Of a DNA stretch of 64,000 bases, positions 12,296 through 24,096 are shown piece by piece. The position numbers were made by a program, and so were the translations under genes. This DNA is from Cavenderia fasciculata (taxonomy: Eukaryota > Evosea > Eumycetozoa > Acytosteliales > Cavenderiaceae). The stretch covers positions 1,178,001-1,242,000 of the forward strand of contig NW_004457639.1 of assembly GCF_000203815.1 (NCBI RefSeq), read 5' to 3'. The stretch's first letter is position 1; every line of letters starts with the position of its first letter. The notes beneath the pieces are model-generated. The model searched no databases. It saw nothing but the letters and a program-made list of their open reading frames with translations, and was not told where the DNA came from.

Positions 12296-12590
12296 TCATT
12301 TAAAACCTTTAAAGCCTTTCTTACCCTTGAAGCCTTTGTGCTTGTAACCCTTGTGCTTGTAGCCCTTGAAGCCCTTGTGTTTGTATCCTTTATGATGTCC
12401 GTGATGATAATAGGAAACGTGAGCACCGTGTGATGGTGGGTAGGCTCCTGGTGGATAAGCTCCTGGTGGTGGGTAAGTGCCTTGAACGGCACCTGGTGGT
12501 GGGTAGGCACCTTGAGGGTAGGCTCCTGGTGGGTAACCTTGTTGTGGATAGGCAGCGCCTGGTGGATAAGCTCCTGGTGGTGGGTAGCCG
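12296..12590 (-). CDS. XYPPX-repeat (Gly/Pro/Tyr) protein with Lys/His/Gly-rich tail; 5' exon not resolved
   Basis: Reading from GGC TAC at 12589-12584 to TGA at 12298..12296 gives tandem GAYPPPGA/GAYPPGA units (about nine Tyr-Pro repeats). These are followed by a HVSYYHHGHHKGYKHKG-type segment and KGFKGYKHKGYKHKG repeats ending FKGFK. This matches the architecture of XYPPX/glycine-proline-rich proteins (repetitive YPP head, basic His/Lys/Gly tail). The frame has a TAA just upstream (12600), so the exon must start at an acceptor such as ATTAAAG or GTATCAG around 12590-12594. The short upstream exon with the ATG, probably within 12600-12780, could not be fixed. The 3' end of this gene has a duplicated remnant at 15436-15540. 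Confidence 0.7.
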
Positions 12591-12600
12591 CTGATACTTT

Positions 12601-12988
12601 AATCTAAAAATAATAAAAGACAAATTGATTGTTAATATATATGTTATTGATAGAGATATAGAGATAGAGAAAGAGAGAGACATATAATTATTTAAAATAC
12701 ATACAATTATTATGTGATAAAGGTAAAATATCATAAATATAAAATCATGCACAGAGTTTCTTATATCATCAAACATTTTGATGTCATCAATAAAATCGCT
12801 TGCGATTTAAACTCCAAGGAAAATATCTTGACATCAAACCCATTCGAAGGGGACAGAGAGAGATGGATCACACAAAAACATCGACCCACAAGAGTGGATC
12901 GTTGGATAGATTCACCCTCTTCAACTCAACACTCAACTTGAACAAACTTCATTTTTGATTTCTTTTTATTTTAATTTTTGACCCTCAC
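12601..12988. other. Spacer with probable intron/5' exon of the XYPPX gene
   Basis: On the minus strand this contains T/C-rich sequence ending TTATTATTTTTAG, typical of a 3' splice site, and a possible donor (ATTGTATGTATT) near 12708. No in-frame ATG joins convincingly to the repeat exon. A short inverted repeat, AAATCGC/GCGATTT, lies at about 12793. No other feature is visible. Confidence 0.35.
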
Positions 12989-13258
12989 TTATTTTTTGGT
13001 GATTAACTTATTGTTTTCACGGATCAATGTCATACCATAAAATGTAAATACAAATATGATTAAAATTTTTGATATGGCATCAAAGAAACGTGTAATCTTG
13101 TCATAATCGTATAGATCGGGAATGATATAATAGTTTAACATTATAATGACTAGAAAACCTGTCAATACAATGGCCACACCATAGACACATCGGTCTACCA
13201 ATCCTCTCTTTCTGTAATCAATCTTTTGGTCATAGAGTATATTTGTATTGATATCTAA
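12989..13258 (-). pseudogene. 5'-truncated membrane-protein exon
   Basis: From 13258 to the stop at 12989 the minus strand encodes about 89 residues with two hydrophobic helices (YGVAIVLTGFLVIIMLNYY and ILIIFVFTFYGMTLI) and a basic KRGLVDR segment between the N-terminus and the first helix. There is no in-frame ATG at its 5' end. Instead, a good 3' splice site (TATATCTTCCATTTAG) precedes it, so this is an internal or last exon. The upstream exon would fall inside the plus-strand family A copy 3, whose ATG overlaps this acceptor. I infer that insertion of the family A copy removed the 5' part. A still-working exon of a nested gene is less likely. Confidence 0.5.
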
Positions 13259-15441
13259 ATGGAAGATATAAATAAAAGAGAAAAGAGGATGGATGTAGTC
13301 GTACAATCATCATCAAATCAATTGTCAACATCATTATTCAAAGCTGTATTAAATCAATCATATATTAAAAGATTGATATTCAATCATGTTAGTTCTATTC
13401 ACAAACAATTAGAGATTACAACTGTTAAAGTATCATCACTTTATACTCTGATTGATTATATTAGATATGGTTTGAATGACCTATTCTTTAAACATATAGA
13501 TCAACTTTGGAGTTTAATGTTTACTGATGGTAGATATAGAGTTGATCATAGTCTGGTATGTAATATTAAATGAAATAAAATAAGATGAACAATCATATTA
13601 ACTATCTTTTTCCTTTCTTTCTTTCTTTCTTTACTATATCTTTATTTTATAGAGATTAACTAAAATCATAACAACAGCTATTGATTATCATAATGATAGT
13701 GTATTGGAATACTTGTTGAAGAGGATCAAGACTGATATCAAGGAAAATCTTGCACCAGATCAAACAATGGTGATTGTCAATTACGATCACAATGGTAGTT
13801 TGAAAGTAGAATCTAAAGATATTAAATGTCTAAGTTCAAAAGTGTTTAATCTATTGATTGAAGACAATGTATTCATTCTTTCAAAAGTATTATTACATAG
13901 AATGGTAAAGACTGCTATCTTGGTGATTGGGGATATCGATGTCATTAAACTCAAAAAATACAATCTCAAAGATATTCAAAATTTAATTAAAGTATGGTGC
14001 TTGGAAATCAGTCAAAAGAGTGGCGATGATTTATTGAAGAAAAAGACAGAATCATTTGCCAATTCATTGGCATCTGGATCACAAGAAGCTGTCTCATCGT
14101 TTTTCAAGTCTGCACACCAGGACAACTACTTCCAAATCAACACCGATGGCATCAAGTCAATTGATCCAGTATTTTGCTCTCGTCATTACATCAAACTCTT
14201 GTCAAAATATGTTGATCCAGTTGGAGGTTCTCTCACCAATATCATCCGATCAACACTTCAACAATCAGCAAAAGGTCAAGAGTATGAAGAAATAGATTAT
14301 GTACTCAAATCAAAGTTTTGTCAAAAACTAAAACTCGACATTGCAGACTCTATTGCTTCAATCTTTGACATTACTAGTGGTGACGGTCATGAACTTTTGG
14401 TAGAGAGATTGATCAAATATGCAAAGGAATTCCCCAAAAAGTGTAAATTTCCAATGGAATCAATTCTCAAGTACACACAAGATGATTACCTCATCGAGAT
14501 TCATTCATATATGTCTCTGTACGGGTTTTTGAAGTATTCAGTAAACCATTCATAGAATTTGATGAGAATTATGACAAATGGATACTACATCCAGCTCTTA
14601 TTGAAAAGATGTCCCATCTTCCAAATTCTTGTCTGAAATATCTAGATCATTTCTACTTTTATCTCTCTAGTGCAGCCATGACTATCAACATGAAACTCTT
14701 CAAAAAGATTTCCAAAACTTGTTTATTTGCAGAAAATGTTCGCCATTATCTTGTTAAGATCCTTTCCTTATTGGTCAATGCCGGCCATTACCAATTTCCA
14801 TCTGAATTCATCAACGAATTCATTGATGTGAATAGCATTACTCCAATGAAATAATATCAATCGAAACTCTATTCCAATTATACTTTGATTTATGCAAGAT
14901 TGATAAACAACCAAAGGATGATGGTAATGATATTGACCAACAGCAAGGCCAATCAAATTTTAAATTTAGTACCAACCGAAAAACAAAGTGACCTAATATA
15001 CTATGCAACAGAATTGACAGATGAACAGTTTGTTCCACTTTGGGAACTGTACAAAAAGGATATAAATGTTGGAAAATGGTTGGAAGATCCATCAAAACAT
15101 GCAAAGCTTTGGTCCACCCATCCAACCATCACACTGATATTAAATATGATCCAAATTTCTTTAATCATATTAAAAGATTGCATAGACTAAATCAACAAGA
15201 CCAACTTGATTCATATCAATACATCAAATATCCAATGAATCCACCTCCATTGAAAACAGAATATATTGGAATTTGCAATCAATGTTTACAAAATTATTAT
15301 TTCCAAAACAAAGATAATAATAATAATAATAGAATAGTAAAGAATTATACTCAAAAAGAATATGAAGACTTTATTAATCAGGCAATTGAAATTGGTTTCA
15401 TCCCTTCCAGAAAGAATTACACAAAATCACAGTTGATGTAG
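13259..15441 (+). pseudogene. Family A tandem copy 3, degraded
   Basis: Exon 1 (13259..13555) and the start of exon 2 (from 13653, after TTTTATAG) are intact and in phase 0. About 90 residues are then missing after the NLIKVW segment compared with copy 2, and the frame ends at 14555. Homology continues in other frames: 14540-14854 (the FYFYLSSAAM segment), about 14856-14945 (LFQLYFDLCK), 14940-15115 (NQILNLVPTEKQ to EDPSKHAKL) and 15115-15441 (FFNHIKRL to the YTQKEYEDF..AIEIGF end). At least four frame changes plus an internal deletion make this a pseudogene. The last 30 codons diverge (SRKNYTKSQLM), unlike the other copies. Confidence 0.85.
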
Positions 15442-15630
15442 TACAATATAAATTTATTAAATGTATATGTTTAGTTTAGTTTATACTGCTGGCGAGAGCA
15501 ATATGTTGGGCATTTTCTCATTTAAAACCTTTAAATCCACCTCCATTATTTAAACACAAATAATAATAAAAATAATAATAATAGTATGATTTTATGAAAT
15601 TGGTTTCATCCCTTCGAATCTTGATCAAAA
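15436..15630. other. Chimeric remnant: XYPPX-gene tail fused to family A tail
   Basis: Bases about 15436-15535 resemble 12215-12315 (GTACAAT...TTTAGTTTA, ACTGCTGGCGAGAG, TCATTTAAAACCTTTAAA), which is the 3' flank and last codons of the XYPPX gene. Directly after comes AATCCACCTCCATT and then GATTTTATGAAATTGG plus TTTCATCCC, both landmarks of the family A 3' end. These are therefore collapsed leftovers of the duplication unit (family A gene plus the tail of the opposing XYPPX gene). The rest of 15442-15780 is AT-rich spacer with a GATA run before copy 4. Confidence 0.6.
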
Positions 15631-15780
15631 AAAAAATATATTGATGGAAAAGCAAACATCCACAATTTGTTATTTCATTATCATTTTCTACTAAATACAT
15701 TTAATCAACTAGACAACTCAAAAATGAACATCATCATATTGTTAAATAATAAATAGATACTAGATAGATAGATAATAATA

Positions 15781-18242
15781 ATGGAAGATACAAATACAAG
15801 AGAAAAGAAGAAGATCAAAGTATTATCAAATCAATCAACAAAAGCATCATCATTATTCAAATTTGTATTGCACCAATCATATCTTAGAAGAGTGATATTC
15901 AATCATGTCAGTTCTATTCACAAACAATTAGAGATTGAAACTGTTAAAGTATCATCACTTTATACATTGGTTGATTATATTAGATATGGTTTAAATGATC
16001 TATTCTTTAAACATATTGATCAACTTTGGTCATTGATGTTTCCCGATGATGGTAGATATAGAAATGATCATAGTCTGGTATGTAATTTTAATACCTACAT
16101 TAGATTGTACAATAGTATTAACCGTTACTATATAATATTTTATAGAGATTAACTAGGATCATATCAACAGCAATTGATTATCATAATGATAGAGTATTGG
16201 AATACTTGTTGAATAGAATAAAGTCAGAGATTGGACCATTTCAAACAACATTGATAATCAATTACGATCACAATGGTAGTTTGAAAGTAGAATCTAAATA
16301 TATCAAATGTTTTAGTCTAAAGATGTGTAATCTATTGATAGATGACAGCGTATTCATTGAATCAAAAGAATTATTACATAGGATTGCAAAGAGTGTAATA
16401 TTGGTGATTGGGAATGTAGATATCATTCGAAACTTTTTCAAGAGATACAATCTCTCAAATCTCAGTAATCTCTTTCTGTATAAAGAGTACCAAGAAAAAG
16501 GTGGACCTCCAACAATCATCAAAGATTTATTCAACAAAAAGACTGATAGCGAGTTGATAGAACTTTACAAAGCTGTTACAAATATCAATAGAGAGAAACA
16601 ACCCGGAATTTATTTAAATGGATATGCCCATGACCGTATCAAACTCATCGAGCAATACACTCTGGAAAAAATTGGCATCCAAATTCACCAATCCACAACT
16701 CTTTTCACCATATGCAACAAAAAACATAAAAGAGAATGAGAGAAAGAAAGAATTAGACCAGGTTTCTCGTTGTTACTGGACAAATTACACAGACTATGGG
16801 TATAACGGCGACGACCAGGGATTGTTGTACAAGATCAGAGATGGAACAGATATAGGATTTATTCAATACATGTCTCAGACAGACAACATCTGCTATTTTG
16901 AGGGATTTATCCCCCAACATGGAGTTTTGGAGACTCACTGGCATCTGGATCAGAAGAGGTTGTTTCGTTAGGCAATGTCTGTGATGTTTTCGTTGAGTCG
17001 ATTCATCCAGTATTTTGCTCTAGTCGTTATATCGATCTCTTTTCAAAATATTTATATGTCATTAGAGACAACAACTCTACCAATATCATCCGATCAACAC
17101 TTCAACAATCACCAAAAGGCCAAGAGTACAAAGAATTGGATTATGTACTAAAATCAAAGTTTTGTCAATCAGTTAATCTCGATTTTGCAGACTCGGTTGC
17201 ATCAATATTGGACTTGACTGGTGGTGACGGTGATTTCAATATCGATTTGATAGAGAGATTGGTAGCATACGCAAATTTCTTCCCCTCACTGTGTCAATTT
17301 CCAATGGAATCAGTTCACAGGTATACACAAGATGATTACCCACATCGTGATCAATTCATATCGGTGGTTTCAAGAGTACTAGAAGAATCAGGACAACCTA
17401 TTTTCATCCTTGGAGAGAGTGACAAGTGGATACTACACCCAACTCTGATCGAAAAGATGATCCAACTACCAAGATCTTGTTTAGATTATGAAGAACTATA
17501 CTACTTTTATCTATCTAGTGCTGCTATGACTGCCAACATGAAGCTATACAAAAAGATTTCTAGTGTTTGTACATTTGATGAAAATACTGATATGGCATAT
17601 TATCTTGTCAAAATCCTTTCATTGGTGGTCAATGCAGGTCACTATCAATTTGCAACTGAATTCATCAACGAATACAAAGAAGAGTTGAAACTTATTTCCT
17701 CTGAAAAGTTGAAATGGTCAATCAGAACTCAATTTAGATTATATTTTCATTTATGCAAGAATCAGGTCTTACAAGACCAACAACAAGACTATCTACAACT
17801 TGCCAATCAAATTTTAAATCTAGTTCCAACTGAAAATCAATTTGAAATTCTCTATTATGCGTCGGATTTGACCGATGATCAATTCAACACTCTTTGGAAA
17901 AGATTCAAAAAGCATTCAAATGTTGGAAAGTGGTTGGCTGGCTCCTCAAAACAATCCAAACTGTTAAATTATGATCAAACATTTTTTAATCATATTGAAA
18001 GAATGTATAAATTACATCAACAAGATCAACTTGACAAATATCAATACATCAAATATCCAATGAATCCACCTCCTCTCACAAGAAGATATATTGGAATTTG
18101 GAATCAATGTTTACAAAATTATTATTTCAACAACAAAGATAATAATAATAATAATAGAATAGTAAAGAATTATACTCAAAAGGAATATGAAAACTTGATG
18201 AATTTGGCTATTGATATTGGTTTCATTCCATTCCATAAATAA
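15781..18242 (+). pseudogene. Family A tandem copy 4, two opposite frame shifts
   Basis: Exon 1 is 15781..16077 and exon 2 begins at 16146 (acceptor TTTTATAG), phase 0. The reading frame is lost around 16665 at a run of six A (CTGGAAAAAATTGG); homology continues in the next frame (PQLFSPYATKNIKENER to about 16930). It then returns to the original frame near a run of five C (16911-16915) and stays open to TAA at 18242 with the full C-terminal half. The two breaks cancel, and both lie at or near homopolymers, so a sequencing error is quite possible. If errors, the product would be about 800 aa and functional. Confidence 0.65.
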
Positions 18243-18474
18243 TGACATGCAAATATTAAGTAAGATATTTGTAAAAAATAAATAAAAATCACGGTTCAAC
18301 GAAGCAGCACCATTCGAACCTCACACAACTAAAAACAAGAAATTAATAGTAACAAAAGACTAGTCACTTCACAACATGTAAACAAACAACAGATTATCAA
18401 AAGTAAACTCTTTTTACTTTATTAACAACAACAACAACAACTACAATAGAATAATAAGAATAAGAGAGAGAGAA

Positions 18475-21169
18475 ATGAGTACTGTAACAAAGAATGGTAA
18501 AGCACTACCACAACCATCATACCAAAACTACTTTGAAAGATTCAATGAGAGATTAGGAGCAGTTGGGTGTCGATGCGGTCTAAGTGCATACGGTATGGCC
18601 GACAATAGAATAAAGTACTTTGCATTGGAAGAGTGTGTCATCAATGCAAAGGTCAACGATCTCTACTCGACCTCGATCATTCGACAAACATTCCTCAACA
18701 AGCTGACGGTGCCTGTAGAGGCGAGCTATCGTATCCCGCTACCTCCCAACACTAGCGTCACCGACTTTGTCGTCACCTACCAGAACCAACGTCTCCAAGG
18801 TGCCATCAAGACCAAAGATGACGCATTCAACACGTTCTCTGATGCTATTGCCAACGGGTATCAATCGTTTTTGGCCGAAGTAGACGACTCGACCTTTGTC
18901 ATCTCGATTGGTAATATCCCACCACCCTCTAATCCAATGTCAAAGGAATTGAGCAGTGACAATACTGTCACCATTGAAACGACTATTCAAAGCATGCTAG
19001 GTACTCAGACCAACGACCTGCACTACTACATGCACAAGTGTTTCTTCCCAACCTCTCAATACTCTCCCAACTTTTCATTGACTATGAATGTCCAAGTAGA
19101 GCTTTCCTCTCCCATCCAAAACATCCTTGTTCAGCCGTACAAACACAACACCGTCATTGAAGGCAACAAAGCGACGATTACAGTCACCAAGACAACCTCT
19201 GTACTCGCCACCTTTTTATTGTCCATCACTCCATCATCCAATCAACAGAAACCTCTCTACCACATGGAATACAATCCAACCACCAAATCAACTGCCCTAG
19301 GTATTACCTTTTACCCTCAATTTGATCATCTTTCAATTGATGATATTCAAACTAAAGGTGAATGTATGTACATATTAAACATTATTTATTTATTTTGTAT
19401 CTAAAATTAATTTTATTTTCTTTTAGTTATATTTTTAATTGATTGTAGTGGATCAATGGCAGGATTTACAATTGAAAAGGCAAAGAAAACATTACAAATA
19501 TTGATGCGTAGTTTACCTACCAATTCATACTTTAATATCTATTGTTTTGGTGGTACCTATAAATCTCTATTTCAAACATCCGTCTTGTACGACGACGATA
19601 ATCTAGCAGCTGCATCGGAATACATTAGTTCTATCGATGCCAATATGGGTGGTACTCAATTAATATCACCTTTAAAAAGAATTTATGATTTTGAAACTTT
19701 TCCAAATCATCCAAGACAAATATTTATTAGTATGTATAAACCACAAATCAACATTAAAATAAACAAATATTAATTAACTTATTTATTTAATTATTTTAGT
19801 TACTGATGGTGAAATTCCAAATAGAGATTATGTAATTGATTTTGTAGCATCTAAAAGGGATGTATCTAGAATCTTTACGGTTGGATTAGGTAGTGATGTA
19901 GACAAGGCATTAGTGACTGGTCTGTCAAATGTTTGTGGAGGGTATTACGAGTTGGTGACTAATAATGCTACAATGGAAACTCAAGTACTTTCATTGATGG
20001 CTCGTTCAGTCGAACCTGCTCTAACCAATATTAAAATTGATTGGAAAGATTTACAACAAAAGTTTAAAGACAGTAATAATAATAATAATAAGGGAGAGAT
20101 ATTGATATCACCACAAACACCACCATTTAAAATTAGAACAGCATTTAATAATGAACGTTTAATGCTTTATTATTTGATTGAAAATATGAATATCGATCTT
20201 GACAATCCTCCTCAACACTCGATTCAATTAATTTGTGACGATCCATGTGGAGGAAAAGAATTGGCAATGGATATTGATTTGGATTGGAAGCATGCAAATA
20301 TTGTCAAAGGTAGTGTGGACACTAACAAGAGTAATTTCAATAGTTTGGTAGCCTCACATATCATTTCAATGATGGAGAAGCAGAATGGTAGTCCTGACAA
20401 GATTAAAGAGTTGGGATTAAAGTATGGTGTAGTTTCAACTCAAACCTCGTATGTAGTTGTCTCTGAATCGGGCGAGCCTGTCAAAAACACAATGCAAAAA
20501 ATATTCGTTGGACAAACATATGGTGGTGGAAGAGGAGGAGGTATCAGATCAGGTTCTAGAGGTGGAGGAATGGGTGGAGGAAGAGGAGGAGGAAGAGGAG
20601 GAATGCCATTAGGAGGAGGAGGAATAGATAGAGGACAACCAATGAAAAGAATGGTAGCACCACCAGGAGCAATAGGAAGAGGTGGTCCAATGATGTCATC
20701 ATCAACTTCTTCTTCTTCTGTTCATTACGAAAGTGAGGGCACCTCCTCTAGTACAGAGAAACACACCTTTTCAACAAGAGATACTATTATGGCAACTGCC
20801 AAACCATTACAAAAGTTTATAGTTACCCCTAGTTCATTGAAAACAGACGATCTATTGTTTAGATTAATATCTTCACAAAAGGCAGTTGGCAATTGGACAG
20901 ACCAATTGATTGGATTTGACAAATTGATTCTTGCAGCCTTTGAATCATCTTGTAAAAAGGTGGTCACTGACCAACAAACATACAACAAGGTACCATCCGA
21001 CGTATGGACCACTCTCTTGGTACTAGTCATCATGAACAAGCATTACCAATCTAAAAAGGTGCAATTTGATTTGGTTGCTTCCAAAGCCATCAAATATATT
21101 AAATCAAATCTATCATCTTTTAAAGATGATTTTTCTTTTGATCAATTATATCAACAATGTATAAATTAA
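18475..21169 (+). CDS. VIT + von Willebrand factor A domain protein (853 aa)
   Basis: Three exons, 18475..19363, 19427..19729 and 19800..21169, are each joined in phase 1 (donors GTATGT; acceptors CTTTTAG and TATTTTAG). The N-terminal third is a VIT (vault/inter-alpha-trypsin) domain: ALEECVINAKVNDLYSTS..., then YRIPLPPNTSVTDF. Exon 2 opens the vWA domain with a complete MIDAS motif DCSGSM (Asp302, Ser304, Ser306), followed by MGGTQL and, in exon 3, FIITDGEI. A Gly/Arg-rich RGG-type segment (about residues 590-650) and a helical C-terminal domain (FRLISSQKAVGNWT to LLVLVIMNKHY) follow. Intracellular VIT-vWA proteins (PARP4, VWA5A, LOH11CR2A type) share this layout. There is no signal peptide, so a cytosolic location is inferred. 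Confidence 0.88.
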
Positions 21170-21339
21170 AAAAAAAACAAACAAAATGATTTAATAAATA
21201 AATAAATAAATAATAATTGTTGTGTGTATGTATGAACTTGAAAATTTAATACTACTAGTATTCACTTCATAAAAAGAATATTTTATTATTTACTTTTTTT
21301 TTTTTTTTTTTATGTGCTCTATCATTGAAAATTAAAAGG

Positions 21340-23841
21340 ATGGATAAATTATTTCATCATGTTTTAATTACAAACAAATATCTATCAAAGTTGATATGGA
21401 GTAAGGTGCCTGTAGTACATAGAGTACTGCAAATCGACACAAAGAAGGTGTCTGAAATGGTGTCGTTGGCAGACTATATCACCTTCGGTATCACTGATCG
21501 ATTCATCCAATCATTTACGTTGGATTATGTTAATACTGTCATTGATCGATCTGTATGTTATACCCATGACTGTTATGATTACTTGATTATTATCTTGTAC
21601 TAACCTTTATTTATTATCTCTCTCTCTATCAGAATGCAAGATATTATTCAGAGTTGTTTGAATTAATATTGAAAACAAAGAATCAAGTTGCAATGATTCA
21701 TATGATTGATATATTGACAAGAGTTGATAGATTTATATTCGAACCAAATACACCTTTATCATCAATCATAATCAATATTGAAATGGTTACAATACTACAA
21801 CAATATCTTACAAGACCTACTTCACCAAACAACACATTTAAATTCAAACAAAGTGATTCATTGTATGAAGTAATGTTGGTATCATCATTTTATTATGGTG
21901 ATTTGGAGTTTACTAAGATCATTGATGAACGAGAGAAATGATGAAAAGTGTATACCTATTCCTACACAACGTCAAATATTCTATCATTTCAATAATCTTG
22001 CAGAACCCAAAGACAATGACAAGATCGTCGTCATGAATGTAGATTTCAATGTGTTGGAACAAATGTTGATAGAGATTATAACCAAATGCTCAAAAGTGTT
22101 TGGTGGTGTAACATGGAGACGATTGCTTAGAGGCTCGATTGCACTCAATCTCATCAAGGTGCTAGAGCTCATCGCTCGTCTCCTCTCCTCGGACACGATT
22201 ATCCTCGTTGAACTTGAATCATTCCCTCCAAGGGGCACAACGCAACACCTCGAATTGTTTCATACTGCCATTGTGAAGCATCTAACCGTCGTATCGCCCC
22301 ACACCCAAGTCGCTGTCGACAATGACAACATTGACTATTTGGTCTATTGTAGCAAGAATTTTAGTGATTTCTGGAAGATCAATGGTCTATCCATATTTGA
22401 CAGTGCACTCAAAACAGGCAAACATCGCATCACTAATTATATTTTGGACAATATGGTGTTGTTGGAATGTAAAAAGACTGATGATAATAATAATAATAAT
22501 AGTAGTAGGATCTCGATTGAAGATATCTCACCACAACTCATTTCTCTCAGAATGATCAACTGTCTGTTTGAATTGGTCACCATCCACCAGTCTGATATCC
22601 TCTCGGGTACATTTTCAAAGTTTTTGGGACGGGCTATCCAAGCACAAGATTATTCATTGGCAAAGTACTTGTTAAACGACCAACCGGCGGCTGTTCAAAA
22701 TGATTTAGAATTTGCATTTGAAATGGCATTAGTGTCAGACAAACAAATTGCTTTGGAGATGCTCGTATCATACTCGGAGAAAACAGGTCAGAGTCTCCCA
22801 TTGCCACTCAAATCGACGAGCTCGGCAAAAAACCAACGCTATATCTTGGAGAAATTCTCAGTGGCTCATCCAATTCAAGAATTGATCATACCACTCGGTA
22901 TTCTCGTCAATCAAGAAACTATAAGAATCGTACGATCACTTGGTGGTGACCCAATGAAAATCTTTCCTTTGGAAGATCTTGTAAATGTGTATCTAGACGA
23001 AGACCTGTCGTTGCTAAAGTCACTTGTGCAGTCCCAGCCTCTGTACACTCCACATGACGGTCTAGTCGAAAAGATATGTCAATTTTACAGTGCACAACAT
23101 TTACAATGTCTTGAAGGAATCGACTTTGACTATCATAGAGACCAAGATAAATTTGGACAACTCGTAGAGTTGGCCATTATCAACCAAAATCCAATCAATG
23201 GATTAGAGATCATCAAACTATTATTCGATCAGGTAAAGAACAACGAGGATCTATCAAATACAGACAAACAAAAACTGTATGACTCTGAACAGGGATTTAT
23301 TCAATTTGCATTTTCACACAAGCATGTCGAATCTTTAATGATGGACGACGATGATTCAATAATCGAGTATTTTTGGAATGTTTTGTATTCTGGTCAAAAA
23401 TACAAAGACAAAAGAGTTATTCTAAAGGGATTCCGCAAGTTTAATAGCGGCATTCAAAACTCCCAACTTTTATCAAAAAAACAATTCACCAAGGTGGTTG
23501 ATAAATTGTCGCAACTTTCTGAACAAGCAATGAATGGAAATCAAAAAGATATTAAAGAAATCAGAGTTTATGTAGTTGGATTGATTTATGATAGAATTGG
23601 GTACTTGTCAATACGATACTCTCACTTTCTGTTGGATTATTTCTTTCAACTTTTGAAACAAAGATCACAAAAAATAATCACACCCAACATATCAAATTAT
23701 AAACTAATCATCGAAACGTTGTTATCTCTTGGATACCCTTTACATCAAGACATTATAACAAATCATAGAAACAACAATTCCATTAGACCAACAAAACTAG
23801 TCGGTTTTTTTAAAAATATTATCTCAAAAAAAAACAAATAA
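21340..23841 (+). pseudogene. Family B copy 1, single-base frameshift
   Basis: Exon 1 (21340..21552, 71 aa, ATG GAT AAA TTA) and exon 2 (from 21633 after CTATCAG) are in phase 0. The start ATG at 21340 matches the one in copy 2. At 21909-21911 a run of three T (GGAGTTTACTAAG) replaces two T in copy 2 (GGAGTTACTAAG), so the frame stops at 21941. The remaining 640 codons continue in the next frame to 23841. Everything else is nearly identical to copy 2, apart from lacking about 20 residues around LLSSDTIILVEL and a few short indels. One extra T could be a sequence error; otherwise this is a very young pseudogene. The solenoid-type protein has no recognised function. Confidence 0.7.
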
Positions 23842-23857
23842 TAATAATAATAATAAC

Positions 23858-23942
<85 letters not shown>
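23842..23942. repeat. (AAT)n/(TAA)n microsatellite
   Basis: About 100 bp of almost uninterrupted AATAAT triplets lie directly after the stop codon of family B copy 1, in the spacer before copy 2. No tract of this length follows copy 2. Confidence 0.9.
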
Positions 23943-24096
23943 TGTAAATAAATTGACTCAACAAACACCCTTTTGTTATTTTTATTCTTAGTGTCATAAA
24001 CTTGAAAATTTAATCATTAAGAATCAACATTAAATTTTCAAATATATTTTCTTTTTCTTTATTTTTTTGCAAACATAAATATATTATAACTAAGTT

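Noticed and set aside
12390-12776. 128-aa minus-strand frame with Arg/Thr/Leu-rich repeats
   Set aside because: It reads the XYPPX repeat out of frame and passes through the intron; the GAYPPPGA frame is the meaningful one.
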